From positions 62,001 through 126,000 of the forward strand of contig JAAEAF010000100.1 of the NCBI GenBank assembly GCA_011037195.1: a stretch of 64,000 nt of DNA. Direction: 5' to 3'. Made by a program: the position numbers and the translations under genes. Origin of the DNA: Triatoma infestans (lineage: Eukaryota; Arthropoda; Insecta; Hemiptera; Reduviidae). How positions within the stretch are numbered: the stretch's first letter is position 1; the number at the start of each line of letters is the position of its first letter. The notes under the pieces are model-generated. The model saw only the letters and a program-made list of their open reading frames with translations. It was not told the origin of the DNA and searched no databases. Shown here one piece after another: positions 43,918 through 55,470 of the stretch.

Positions 43918-44079
43918 ATGACAGATTCGGCGTGTGCATCTCCAGCTAGAAGCATCAATCAAGATCATTCTATAGACTCTGGATCTGAATGTGAGACAGC
44001 AAATCTTGCCACAGAAATACCTGGTGATCCGGATCAGACAATTGTCACCGGTTATCTGAAATTCAGAGATTATAAACGG
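43918..44079 (+). CDS. First coding exon of a PH-domain adaptor, Dok-7-like
   Basis: ATG at 43918 (context AACGATGA) opens 54 codons: MTDSACASPARSINQDHSID, SGSECETANLATEIPGDPDQ and TIVTGYLKFRDYKR. The exon ends CGG/GTGAGT at 44079 in phase 0. The last ten residues match strand 1 and the first turn of a PH domain of the kind in Dok-7 (G.v+.RDgKkWKsRW), where an exon break before the KW motif is plausible; the N-terminal ~40 residues are acidic and Ser-rich. Dok-7 is an adaptor for receptor tyrosine kinases, best known for MuSK. It could also be another IRS/Dok-type adaptor. No second exon was found downstream, so the first intron exceeds 19.9 kb. Of all open frames here, this is the one with host-gene character. 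Confidence 0.6.
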
Positions 44080-44694
44080 GTGAGTTTAAATATTAATAAA
44101 ATTTTGACATTTAGTTCGCTTAATATATTATACGTTACTTATTCTTGTTTTTTTTGGATTATGTAATTATTGTATGTGTTTTATTAATACGTTCAGAAAT
44201 TTATGAAAGGTTAAGAATTAAATTTTATTGTCTTATTAAAGAAATCATTTTTACTTGATCATTTCCACTAAATTTTCTTTCAATATTTTCTTTTTGTATT
44301 TTATTTTAAACAATTCATATCCTAAATTAAATTATATTAAACAAAAAAAACAGTGACCAGAAGAAATTTCATTTTTAAAGGAAATTTTTAATATATCAAA
44401 GAAAAATTATCGTCTGGCATTTATCACCATGGTTTTTCCTCCATAAGAAAATCTATTTGATTTTTTAATCCCCTTCTTTTCCGTCAAAGTAGATATTAGT
44501 AGCCAAGAAACTTTCTTTTTTTTTTATAGATATTTCCCGTGATAAATGAGCAAAGCATTAATTTGAATAATGACACTCAAAGGTCATTGCCCTTTTGATT
44601 GTTTAGCACGTTAAAAAAAAACAAACAAGATATTCCTAGACAGTTTAGATTCTTATCAGATAATTTTAATTTTCCCTGGCAGGAAAACAGGAAA

Positions 44695-44800
44695 TATTAC
44701 GACGGTCGAGTTTTAAAATTATTAAAAATTTAGTTTTAACCGGAAATTTATATGTTGAAATATTTTAAGAGTACAAAAGTCATATTTTTATTGGTTGCTC
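44695..44800 (+). mobile_element. R repeat 5' fragment
   Basis: ATTACGACGGTCGAGTTTTA, TTTAGTTTTAACCGGAAATT and AAGAGTACAAAAGTC. Other worn scraps follow to about 45170, such as AAGAAGTGTGGTCC and GTTTTTCGTGTTTC. Confidence 0.65.
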
Positions 44801-45689
44801 TCTTCTTGATACTTTTTCCCACTCTCTTTCTCTCTCGTGTATATTTTACATACATACATATATATATATATGAAATATGGAAACAATATAAAATAATAAA
44901 TAATAAACAATAAAAAAAATAATAATGATAATAATAATAAAAATAAGAGAAAACTTAAATATATTCTCTTTTGCCTGGTACACTTTTTAGTAAGCCGACT
45001 GACTATTCGAAAGTTTCGATAAAAATTTATGTACCGTGAAGCCGGCTAATGGGAAGAAGTGTGGTCCAGATTGTTGAATGAATTTTGGTTTCACAGTTTT
45101 TCGTGTTTCTTTAAAAAAATAAAAAGGCTGCAACTATTTATTTTTATTTAAAACATTAATTTCTTTTAAAGTAGTTTCTCCTGTTGGTAGACAAAACTAC
45201 GTCACTAGAATTAAACACTAAATGACCATAATCAGTATAATGTACGATTCAGACACTTATACAGTATTAAGGGAAATTTAAACATTTTTCTGAATACAAG
45301 AAAATTCGATGATTATAACTATTTATACAATTCTGAAGTATTAGTTTATTTACCCGGGTATTATCCAGTTATTAATATTACATATTACTGAAACGTGATT
45401 GGTACGTATTACTGAGAAGTACACAGTAAGTTTTTTTGAAAAATAATTAGACAAAAAAATCCGTTAAGCTGATGATGAAACTCTTGGCATTTTGGCCACA
45501 CGTTCAATTCTTGTTAATACAATTAGATAGAGATAGATTGATGGAAAAGTATTTTAACAAAAACAATTAGGAAAATATTTCTATTTTAGTTTTCCGAATA
45601 AATTGTTTATTGAAATTCTTTGCACGTGGAAAATATAGTAATTAATTAAAAAAAAAAAAAAAATTGAGTCCAAAAAATACATTAAATTT

Positions 45690-45775
45690 ATTGCTAGAAT
45701 TCCAAAAGGAAGATTGGTTAATCCGGAAGTGACGCTTTTATAGAATAAGTTCTGTTGATTTTTTAGGATTTTTTT
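45690..45775 (+). mobile_element. R repeat internal fragment
   Basis: GCTAGAATTCCAAAAGGAAG, GTTAATCCGGAAGTGACG and TAGAATAAGTTCTGTTG. Short remnant of one module. Confidence 0.65.
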
Positions 45776-46026
45776 TTTTCCGTACAGATATAAATAACAT
45801 TTTTTATTTGAATCATATATTATTAATCCATTAATTATATTAACATTAATAAAGAGACAAAGAAACAGAGAGATACTGCGAAAATTTATTTTACAAGTTG
45901 ACCTTGAGAATGTGTGATTTTTTTTTCCTGTCATGAACATTTCAAAGTTTAAGTTTTGCGCTGAACATTTAACAGAAATGGCCATTTAGCCTATTAGTAC
46001 TTCACTATGGGATTAATATTTTATTA

Positions 46027-46850
46027 CCCCTTACGCTTCCTCTAGTAAGAGGAAGTATCGCAATCGTGTTGAATTTTCAAAATTGAGTTTTCACTAAATA
46101 AATTTAATAAATAATCGATTAAGAAATCGATTAAAGTACGCAAGAAGGAAAACAAAAATCACAGGAAGTTGAAACTTGGTATTCCATTTAGATACTACCA
46201 CCGCATTTGACACGAAGGTTTCGTGCAAAATCCATCAGCAGGGAGGGAGTGTGTGACTTATTGAATATAATTTTTTTTCCCCCCCACTTTTTCATGATTT
46301 TATAGAAAATAGCTTCAACGATTTTCCTTAAACTTTGTATACTATCTATGCACATTAATGCGTATCACTTTTGTTTATAGCATTTTCCAGGAAACTTGAT
46401 TTTTGGGGGGGTAGCGTTAACGTTAAACTTTTCTCTAAAATTACTACTTCAGTACAATGTATGGTTCTATAAATTATATAATATTATAAAGATACATTAA
46501 ATGTAATACTAGTATTCCAAAATTTTGAAGAAATTTGGTTAATAGAAAGTATGTCTTTGCTACGAGTATATTTATGTTTTTTATTTAGTTTTAGGAATTT
46601 TCTCTAATCCTTTTTCCACAGTCATAAATACGAGTATATCACTTTTATTTGAAACCTTTTTCCGGTAAAGTTGGTGTTAGAGGAATCTGTGATGTTAAAT
46701 TTCAAATATTATATTAGTTTGTTTGTATGTTCAAATGTTATGCTCCTTTATAATCTGTTTTGCCATTTACCTTGGGGGGTGCATTCCCCCACTATTTCTG
46801 TTAGAGTTAAAGAGAAAGTCATGTGAGTTGTGAGTCATGTGTTACTGAAG
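46027..46850 (+). mobile_element. R repeat, full length
   Basis: CTTCCTCTAGTAAGAGGAAG is a perfect palindrome half-pair at the 5' end, then ATCGCAATCGTG, TTGAGTTTTCAC, TTGGTATTCCATTTAG, GAAGGTTTCGTGCAAAATCC, CTTCAACGATTTTCC, the AGTACAATGTATGG block, and TTAAAGAGAAAGTCATGTGAG at the 3' end. The microsatellite and one module are deleted. Confidence 0.86.
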
Positions 46851-47149
46851 GTATTTCTCAGTTTCTTAAACATTAGATCTAATAACTATATTTTGTTATT
46901 TTATTGTAATCTATTGTGCTATCATCTAGATGAGAAATAAAGCAAATCGAAGTTGTAAATACATTCTAGGTTCATTAAAAATATAGTATAAATATTTGAA
47001 GATATCTAATAGAGTATAGCATTTTAAAACGCCGTCCTGTTGTCCTAGCTGTGATAAAAACTGATAAACAAGAAATATACAAAGTTAATTTTCCTTAGGT
47101 TTTTAGTAGTTGTAAACCCAATATTAATTGGAGACAAGTTTTAGAAGTT

Positions 47150-47795
47150 AACAGTAGAACTAAGATTGTGTGGAGAACGAAAGACTAGTTGAGAAATTGC
47201 TAAGGTCGTCTGTCCAGACGAGGACTTACTGCTAGATGTTCCTCTTCATTTGGGAGTTTGTTGGTGAGAAGATTCTTGGGCAGTAACTTAGTTTTACAGA
47301 ATGGTTGTGTGTTTGTGTTTATGTGTGTCTCTTAAGGTCCTTCCCCTCCTTTCTAGCTCCTTAGAGTTGCTTTACGTTTCCACAACACATCCAAGTTGGA
47401 GGTAACATTTCATTCTGTGTGTTTGTGTGTATATATGTATGTGCGTGTGACGACATACTTGGTCCTCCACCAAACCTAGATATATGTTTCGGCTCATTGC
47501 TAGTGAAGCTGCTGGGAGAGTGGGCAGTTTGGATGCTGGCCAAAACCACATTCGACAAACCGGTTTGTCCCTTTCTCAATTTCTCTGTTTCGCTCACTTC
47601 CTCTCTTCCTATTCTTGTTTTCTTCTTCTGCTTCTTCCACTACTTTACCGGAACTTTAGTTTTCTATCCATTGCACTTCTAATGTAATTACACTTGTTAT
47701 GGTTTTCCTGTGCACAACAAATTTATGTTTTATTCCCTCTCTCTCTTGGACTTGGTGTTAATTTGGTCAATAACTATGGGCGAGCGTATCTTATA
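47150..47795. other. No gene seen; GC-richer island
   Basis: R-free stretch with CpGs and T/C-rich tracts. Two overlapping open frames (47361-47597 -, 47484-47687 +) show no recognised domain. Possible intronic enhancer or unannotated exon; composition is the only evidence. Confidence 0.35.
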
Positions 47796-47799
47796 TATA

Positions 47800-47970
47800 T
47801 AACTTTCTCTTACTCCTAGTAACAGGAGGCATTGCAGTCTGTCAAATTTTCAAAACTGAGGTTCACAGGAAATATATGTTTTGAGCTTCTCAGAGTACGA
47901 AATAATGTTTCGTACATTGTATTAATTGTAAGAGAAAACCGTGAAAGCGTTTAACAGCGGATTTTTTCCC
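47800..47970 (+). mobile_element. R repeat reduced to its two ends, about 170 bp
   Basis: AACTTTCTCTTACTCCTAGT and AACAGGAGGCATTGC (5' end), GAGGTTCACAGGAAATATAT, TTCTCAGAGTACGAAATAATG, then directly ATTGTAAGAGAAAACCGTG and AAAGCGTTTAACAGCGGATTTTTTCC (3' end). All modules and the microsatellite are deleted. Confidence 0.85.
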
Positions 47971-48730
47971 TCTAATCGATAAATGTGCCACGTTACTGTA
48001 GAAGGGAAAAAAACTGCATCTCTATAAAACTGGGTGCTAAGCAACCAATATTAAATCTTGTAACCAAACGTATAGGTATTGTATTTGAATATACTACCAT
48101 TTATGTATACAAACATGGGTAAACTTTATACCTAACCAGAGAGATACGATCTGGGATTGTCAATCGTTTACACCTCACTTAAAACATGTATACACAAACA
48201 TGGTTAATTTCAATTTTATTTTTTTCTATCTGTTTTTTAATTGTTTATTCATTTTTTTTTTTTAAAATCTGTTAAAGCTACCATCTCCGTGTCCATTAAG
48301 TAGACAAAAAGCATCTTGCATATCAGCTTTTATCCCGTTCGATTTACTCTGTGTTAATCTCTCGCTCGGTTTGTTAATTACTGTCTCAAAAAAAAAATAT
48401 GTATTATATATAATCCGATTAACAAAAAGCTTATGTAAATAAATGTAATAGGAATTTTAAGTTAAACCTAAAGTCAGAGAACTCGTCTTAAAGTTACTTT
48501 TTTTTCCGGCGAGAAATATTTCAGATAAAAGTGATAAAACCTATCACTAGAAGGGAAAAAACGGATTAAACCAATCCGTGCTGTTGGCATTCCAAGATTA
48601 TTAAAAAAAAAATAATAAAAATTGAAGTTTTTTTCTCCAGAAAATTCTACCCTCCCTCCTAAAAAAAAAAAAAAAACCAACTCAAAAGAAATCTATTTTG
48701 AGTTTATTTAAAAAAAAAAAACAAAAAAAA
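47971..48730. other. No gene seen; minor R scraps
   Basis: AT-rich. CGGCGAGAAATATTTCAGAT and AAAAGTGATAAAACC near 48510 is a worn R scrap. Poly-A runs near 48600-48725. Confidence 0.5.
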
Positions 48731-48734
48731 AACA

Positions 48735-48955
48735 ACAGAAATCTATTTTGTAAATACGCACTTCAGATTCTTCAAACTTGGAATTATAGTAATGTATTTA
48801 AAGCATTAAAGCATATTAATATTATACTGCTGGTAGCTTGTACAATCATACATTTTACTGAAGTAGCACTTTAGAGGAAGCCATTACATTATGGCTCGCC
48901 CGAAAACTTTAAAAAAATTAATTTTCCAGAAAAGTGTTCGAAATTATATATAGAT
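48735..48955 (-). mobile_element. R repeat internal fragment
   Basis: AAATACGCACTTCAGATTCTTC, GGAATTATAGTAATG, ATTATACTGCTGGTAGCTTG and TACTGAAGTAGCACTTTAGAGG. One module of the antisense subfamily with GGTAG. Confidence 0.8.
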
Positions 48956-49019
48956 TTTAATATAGTATGTGAACTAACTATGAATTTAAGTTTATAATTT
49001 AATATAATAGAATGCTATA

Positions 49020-49230
49020 TTGTTCTGACCGGTTTTGGATTTTTTTATCCACCATCAGAGTAAGGCTATCAAATACGTAAGCTATCAAGAGAGTTGACTT
49101 TACTTTATGTTGACTGTCACGTACAACACTGGTTGATTGTATGTGGGAGGTTATAAGGTTGTAAAAGTATGTGATCACGTGTATTATAGCAAATAAGAAT
49201 GAGTACAAGTTATGATTAAAAATTAAATAT
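49020..49230 (-). repeat. Repeat Q, copy 1, with hammerhead-like hairpin
   Basis: Shares with 55260-55470 the phrases TGGTTGATTGTA, GTGGGAG, TATAAGGTT, AGTATGTG and ATAATGAG/GAATGAG..CAA-TTATG. On the minus strand 49058-49027 reads CTGATGG, T, GGAT-AAAAAA-ATCC, AAAACCGGTC: the hairpin has 4 G/C-A/T pairs and the GAAA is now AAAA. Confidence 0.6.
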
Positions 49231-49784
49231 TGGTATATAATAAATAACGTCTATTGAAAAGTAATTTAAAATTAATCATAGGAATATTTCTTTGATTGTT
49301 TCATTCAGCTTAATACTTCTAACCTTTTTGTTTAATATAAATAAGCATGAAAAAAAATTAAAAAAACATGATAGTTCATTAAATACATTGCTTTTCCTTG
49401 TTTAATTTATTTAATTTAATTCTATCTCAAATTTACTTTTTTCTACCGACCTTTTCACATATATATTTTATTAATCTTGCAAGCGTTTCAATATTTATTT
49501 ACTATCTTACTCGCTTTTCACTATATATATGTCTCTTCATTATTCTTTATATATTCTTGATTATATAATGTTCACGTAAAATTTCCTATCGCTCTTCCCG
49601 CATTAAATACCATGACAAGACGCAGAGCATTGCAACTTACAGTACATAATATCTTTACTAAATATATATTAGTAAATATATACCACCTTTATAAATATAT
49701 AGTAATTATATATAATTTAATTTTAAATTGTTTTAATTTTAAGAAGTAATTTTTCCTTTATTTATATATTGTTTTTAATATTGT

Positions 49785-49872
49785 TAGGATCTCCAAACAT
49801 GTATTTCCGGTGAAAATTCAATTTTCAAAATTCGACACGATCGTAATACTTCCTCTTTACCAGGAACAAAAT
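49785..49872 (-). mobile_element. R repeat 5' end
   Basis: GTTAGGATCTCCAAACATG, TTTCCGGTGAAAATTC, GACACGATCGTAATACTTCC and TCTTTACCAGGAAC. The terminal inverted repeat is worn. Confidence 0.85.
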
Positions 49873-49981
49873 TTTTTTTTTTTTTCTTTTTTTTTTTTTG
49901 AAATAATAATAATAATAAATGGGATTAAATTGATTGAAGAAGTTGGGAGGAACTTTTAATTTTGGTTTTAATTATTCTTAC

Positions 49982-50480
49982 TTTTTGCTTATTGCTAGTA
50001 AACAGGAAGTATTGCAAAAAGGTGTCTTAAACTTTCGAAATTAAGTTTTCAACCGGAAAATATATATTTTGTGATCTTTTGAATCCGAAAATAGTATTTT
50101 TAGATATTCGTATTTGTCTGTTTGTCTATCTGTGTATGGTCAGTTATAATAGAAAGGCAGACTATAATTTTGGGAGCAGACATAGGAATTTGATAAAAAA
50201 AATCGGTCAACCGGAAATACCACTTTACTGAATGGAACTGTTTTTTTTTTTTTAATTCTTTGCACTTTTCTTAAAAAACTGTTCTAATAGATTTGTAACA
50301 TTTTCTTGGGAAATTAATTCATTTTAAGAGTGTTTTGGGTAAGGGGGGTGACATTAGTTAGGGTTATTCGTCTAAAGTGCCATTTCTGTAATTTCTGCGA
50401 TCCTCTCGTCTATATAATATTAATAAGAATTACATGTGTTGTCAAAGTTACAAGTTAGAAGAAAAAAAAAAAAAAAAATT
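49982..50480 (+). mobile_element. R repeat, 5' half
   Basis: TTGCTAGTAAACAGGAAGTATTGC, TTTTCAACCGGAAAATATA, TTTTGAATCCGAAAATAG, GGTCAACCGGAAATACC, CATTTTAAGAGTGTTTTGGG, CTAAAGTGCCATTTC. Confidence 0.8.
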
Positions 50481-50875
50481 ACAAGATTGACTTACAAAAT
50501 AGTTAACACGGAAATGGTATTGAGTTTTTGAAAAGCTTGGTCGAGACTTTGTTTTATTAATAGCAATGGCGTTTTAGGTAGCGATTTATAACTTCGGAAC
50601 TGAGGTGTATTTTTTTAAAATTATGTAAATTAATATTTAGTTAGTGATAATAAATATTGTTACTAAATTTAACCACCGTAATACTTTGTTTTTTGTCATA
50701 TTGATAACAGGTGCGAAAAAAAAAGTAATAAATAAAAATAAAGTTCATATAGAAGAAAGAAATCTTAATTTTTTTTTTTATTTAAAAAAAGTCATCTACG
50801 TCTTTTACGATAAGAAAGGTTTGACAAAATTTATTGCCTTAAATTTATTTACTGGTAGATTTACTTCTTTAAATA

Positions 50876-51230
50876 AATTCTGGTGTGAAACACTCACACG
50901 ACTTTCTCTTACTCCTGCTTTTAATACGATTATATACCTATAAAACGATAAATTTCCTTCAAACTTCAAGTTTGACTCATTTGTCTTAACATAAATAATA
51001 GAGTTACCCTGGCCAGGGAAGCCACCTCTAGATTACACTGTACTTCAGAAGAAAACATTGAACTAAACAATTTTTTTTTTTTTTTGAAAACATGTTATGA
51101 ATAAAAGTGATCGGAATTTATGTATGTATGTAGATCGTATACGAAGTTTAAAGAAAATCGCTGGGAATCGTTTTCGAGAAAATCGCGATAAGCTGAAAAA
51201 TACATTACTCAGAAAAATCCCACTGACTTG
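50876..51230 (-). mobile_element. R repeat, 3' half
   Basis: TTCTGGTGTGAAACACTCAC then ACGACTTTCTCTTACTCC is one of the most exact 3' ends in the window. CTTAACATAAATAATAGAG, TGAATAAAAGTGATCGG and AGTTTAAAGAAAATCGCTGG follow. Confidence 0.9.
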
Positions 51231-52505
51231 TTAAGGAATCGTTCAAAATGGAACTCACTGCCTTAGAAGCGGAGTAGTACTAATTCTATTTACGCTTTTT
51301 GACGGAGAATCGTGGCAGAATTGTAAAGTTATTCTTTAAAAGCGAATCTGTAGTGGTTGATTTTTATTAATTATATTCTGGGAACCGAAAAGTTTGGCGA
51401 CAAAAAAATATTCACTCTCTGTTGAACTTGTAAGTTAGGGCGTAATCCAAAATTCAGTTTAGTTCATAGGCAGAGGAATTTAAAATATTTTTCCTATTGC
51501 AATCTGCCTTGCCTTGCAATGTTTCGATTCATTATTTGGGGTTAAACTGCCCATGGCCAAACGTCATTTAATTACCAAATTAAAAGAATATTAACAGAAT
51601 AATTAATTTATTTAATACATTTTCCTCTTTTTTTTTTCTTTTTTTTTAAAGAAAAAACTATTTAAAGAAAATTATACAGCACATCGTTCGCCCTTGAACC
51701 TATTTTTCCTACACTTTTCATTCTCTCTCTCTTACTCTCTCATTCTCTTTAACATATTATATTGTAGTAATTGTTGTTATAGGAATTTAAAGGTGCGTGC
51801 TAAAGAGGCATTAGAAGAGGCTTTGGGCAATTATTAGGGTTGCTCCCACGTACCATGGCCGTGGGGGGCCAAAGGGTGCTCCTCACGGTTGCCATTTTTA
51901 TGCGCTCACTCTGGTTGACATGTATTTAACTAAGCTACACTTTTTTCCGTTTTTTTTTTTAAGCTTCAAATGTAGTACCAACACAGCTTGTTTTATAACT
52001 TCAAGTACTTTTTCAAGACGAGGACAGGATACTTTTAACTTTTCATTTTTCATTTTAAATCAGTGGATATTATCACAGTTACTATTACAAAATAAAAAAT
52101 ACAAACTTACTAGCACTTATGTAATTTAATGTAAACGAGCCATTTATTTCTTAATACAAAAAAAAAAAGGAAATAAATCGGCCTTTTATTTTTGTTCCCC
52201 TGTAATCATTAAAACTAAAATGAAGCCACAATAATAATAATCTGCTAAAAATGTTATTACAGGTTGCAAATTAGTAAATATCTTTTGCTCTACTAAATTT
52301 AGCCTATATAATTAGTTTATTGGAAATTATTCACAATAATTGTCCGCTAATTTTCTTGGTTAGTGTGTGCGAGATAAGTAAATTTAATCATATGAAAATA
52401 ATTGGCTGCTACATTGCGACGCCACTACTACAAATATACAGCACTGCTGTGCAGCCAAATGGACGACAAATTTTATAAAAATCAGTTAAAAGTTCTTTAA
52501 AAATA
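51231..52505. other. No gene seen
   Basis: AT-rich with a small GC-rich patch near 51785-51900 (CCATGGCCGTGGGG). Poly-T runs. No coding pattern. Confidence 0.5.
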
Positions 52506-52507
52506 AG

Positions 52508-53217
52508 TTCGTTTGAATGGTAGAATTGTATAATCAACTAAGATAGCACTTTAGAGAAAAACATAACCCCACCCCTCCCCCACAAAGTGCCCTAAATGAA
52601 TTTTCACGGAGAAATGTTTTAAATAAAAGTTGTATGTGTAGTTGATATACCAAATTTCAAGAATATCGTCGGAGCTATTTTTAAGAAAATCGCTAAAAAG
52701 TGAATAAATCATTTAGTAAAGTGGTAAAGTAAACGCACTTCCGGTTTACTAATTTTCTTGAAACTCGGAATTTCAACAACATATTTAATTCTAATTACCA
52801 TTATTTAGATGACAGAATTGTCGAATAAACTGAAATAGCATTTTAGAGTAAAATCTTATCCCCCAAAAGTGCCCTTAAATGAATTTTCCCAGAGAAAGGT
52901 TTTAGATCTTTGTATGTTTAGTTGATATGCGAAGTTTGAAGAAAATCGTCGGAGCTATTTTTGAGAATATCGCTAAAATGTAAAAAAAAAAAAAAAATCA
53001 TTTTATAAAGTGGTACTTCCGGTTGAGGAATTTTGACACATAACTTACTGTTAGATCCCATGGTGACAACTAAACGAAATATCAAGTTTGAAGTTTCTGC
53101 GATTCTTCGTTTTCGAGCTATGTTGTTTAAATACATGCACATACACACACAGACCAGTTTCTAAATATCACTTTTTTGGATTCATGGGACTTTAAAACGG
53201 ATATTTCCGGTAAAAAT
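52508..53217 (-). mobile_element. R repeat, 3'-truncated, modules 1-3
   Basis: AGAATTGTATAATCAACTAAG, ACATAACCCCACCCCTCCC, GCACTTCCGGTTTACTA (52735), CCTTAAATGAATTTTCCC twice, GTACTTCCGGTTGAGGAA (53013), GATCCCATGG, ACACACACAGACC, TTTTTGGATTCATGGGAC and GATATTTCCGGTAAAAATG. The 5' tip is missing and the next copy starts 7 bp later. Confidence 0.88.
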
Positions 53218-53221
53218 GTAA

Positions 53222-53480
53222 AAATCTGGTGTGTAACACACACACACACACACACACACACGACTTTCTCTTACAACTGATTTAAGTGACAAATTTTCTT
53301 CAAACTTATCATTTTTACTAAATGTTCACTTGTCTTCAGTTTTATATCAATGGGGGGAATCCAAACTTAATAAAATGCCTTTTTTGAGGAAACCAGATAC
53401 TCCCTCCCTCCCTCAATACCTCTTTAAATGAACTTTCTTGGAGAAAGTTCCCAACATAACTAACAGTCTCTGTATTCATA
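53222..53480 (-). mobile_element. R repeat 3' part; hairpin overgrown by (CA)n
   Basis: AATCTGGTGTGTAACACACAC continues as CA dinucleotides to 53263, then GACTTTCTCTTAC, AAACTTATCATTTTTAC and CCTCTTTAAATGAACTTTC. The usual CTCACAC arm of the hairpin has become a 14-unit CA run. Confidence 0.85.
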
Positions 53481-55255
53481 GTTATTGTTAGTAATTTAAA
53501 GATCTATCGGTGTTTTTATGGATAAAACGCTTAAAGTTGTGACTTAAAAATAAAATGAAAGTTAATTGGGGGGAGGGGAGTTATAGGGGAACAATCGCAT
53601 CAAGATTATTTGCTTATTTTCCTTCATTAGTATTATTTATGCACTTTGTATATTACTTAGGAAATAGAGATAACAGAGATATTGTTCTACACTAATAATA
53701 CGGTCATATAAAATGGGTAAGAGAAAGTTGTGTTCTTACTAGAAGACGAAAATTATCGAGATAATGTGCGATCCCTTGCGAAATATTTGGTGATCAGTGC
53801 AAGCCCCCTTCATCTATCATAAAAATGGGCGTACATGGTAGTTTCGAAATCTGGATTTGGTATGATTTGATGTGCAAAACATATAGACAAACATGTCGAG
53901 AAAAAAGAAAAATCGCAATTTTCATCAGTACAAGTTAGACATAGTTGCCTAAACACCACAGTTTATGAATATTACCTGGAAGAACATTTTCAATATTTTC
54001 TTAATCTCAGAGTGTTTATAGTTGGTATTTTTGTTTTAAAGAAAGAAAAACTGCTTACCTTCAAATTTTTCTTTAAGCTGCACATAATTTAATTACTTTT
54101 TTTTTGTAATTCCTATTAAATAAAAATTAATTTTCATTTTATATTAAAGTTGTAACTCTTTTACTTAAAAATTAGAAGGAAAAAGGAAGTTTTGTTGGTT
54201 AATAAGAAAAAGGGAGAGGCTCTGCCACCGCACCCCCTGGCAGGAATAGGGGCGGCTTTGCTGGATGTTGTCATCCTTCATCTAATTAATCAAGTTAGGA
54301 GATAATTTAATTTGTTCAAAGGTGGGAAAGGGATTGCTGGCGGGTGAAAGGAGTCTGGTGGCTACAGTATGCTAGCGCCAGCATCCTCTATGCCGCCTTC
54401 AAGGCCCCCCCGCATACACACTCACCCGCCGGCTTTAACCTTCAGTCTATCTTCTCCTGTGTTCACTGTTCCTTCTCGAAGTTATCATCCTCGAGCTCTC
54501 TCTGGGTTATACTGCCGGTCTTCTTTGTCTTAGTATTAGAGAAAACAGTTACACACCCAAGTGTTTTAGGGGTGGTTGGTTTGGTGTTTGAAGGTAGAAC
54601 GGGTAATGCCGCCACATTAATTCCTCCGACCAACTGTGTATTATGTGTATGTTAGCCATTCTTTCCTCTACTACCTTTTCACACACCTTTCACCTCCATC
54701 AGTTTCTCTACTTTAACCTTCTTCAGCCCTGAACTCCCCATCTCCACTACTTACTTAATACTTGCAAACTACCTTTATAAACATTTACACACCTTTAACT
54801 ACTAAAACTTGGGGGTGCTTCATTTTAAACCCCTCACCGTCTACATACATTAACCATTTCTCACAACTAAAAGAAGGTATTTTATTATTCGAAACATTTC
54901 GAGGCAACTGCTTCACGGCTACTGATGATGTACCTCCTGGAACACGCCTTGGACAGATGTTCTAATTAGAAAAAGAAGAAGTTAGAATTATCACTAAACC
55001 TTTAGATTCTCTATGTTATAAAAGTGGTGGATCCCTATTAATAAATTATTAGTTAATTTATATTTCAACATATTACTGGGTAAAGAGAGAAGGATTTATA
55101 GAGTAGAATGTACGTACGAGATGTAAATGATGATTGGTAGCGTGATGAATAAATTAGTGTAGCGTCGGCTATTGTGAGCAGCTTGGAGTGTGTGTGATTC
55201 TTAGAGATCTAATTAGGTTCCATCTCTATTATCTATGATTTTATCTGTTTGTAGC
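53481..55255. other. No gene seen; GC-richer island 54190-54720
   Basis: A lone R 3' scrap GGGTAAGAGAAAGTTGTG lies at 53714-53731. The island contains CCGCCGGC and CTTCTCCTG-type tracts but no recognised coding exon. CTACTGATGATGTACC near 54919 was considered as a hammerhead core and rejected. Confidence 0.4.
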
Positions 55256-55259
55256 ATGC

Positions 55260-55470
55260 TTCATTATTTTGGTTCTGTCCTCCGGTTTCGGATACTCCTC
55301 CATCGGCAGTGTAAGCTTTTCAATCAGTTCGTCTAGAGAGATGACTTGTATTATGTTTATATCACAAAACAAATTGGTTGATTGTAGTGGGAGAGTATAA
55401 GGTTACAGAAGTATGTGTAACATGGTATTACAGTAGAAAATAATGAGCACAAATTATGGTCACATCACAA
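55260..55470 (-). repeat. Repeat Q, copy 2, with hammerhead-like hairpin
   Basis: Second copy of the 49020-49230 repeat. On the minus strand 55309-55281 reads CTGCCGAT, GGA-GGAGTA-TCC, GAAACCGGA. The CTGATGA box is changed but the stem and GAAACCGG are kept. Confidence 0.6.

Noticed and set aside
45467..45500. CTGATGA near 45467
   Set aside because: No GAAA after a stem; chance match.
54344..54655. 103-codon + strand open frame
   Set aside because: No recognised domain and low-complexity Ser/Pro content from CT-rich DNA.
54910..54960. CTGATGATGTACCTCCTGGAAC as a hammerhead core
   Set aside because: GAAC in place of GAAA and an imperfect stem; not counted with the other four.
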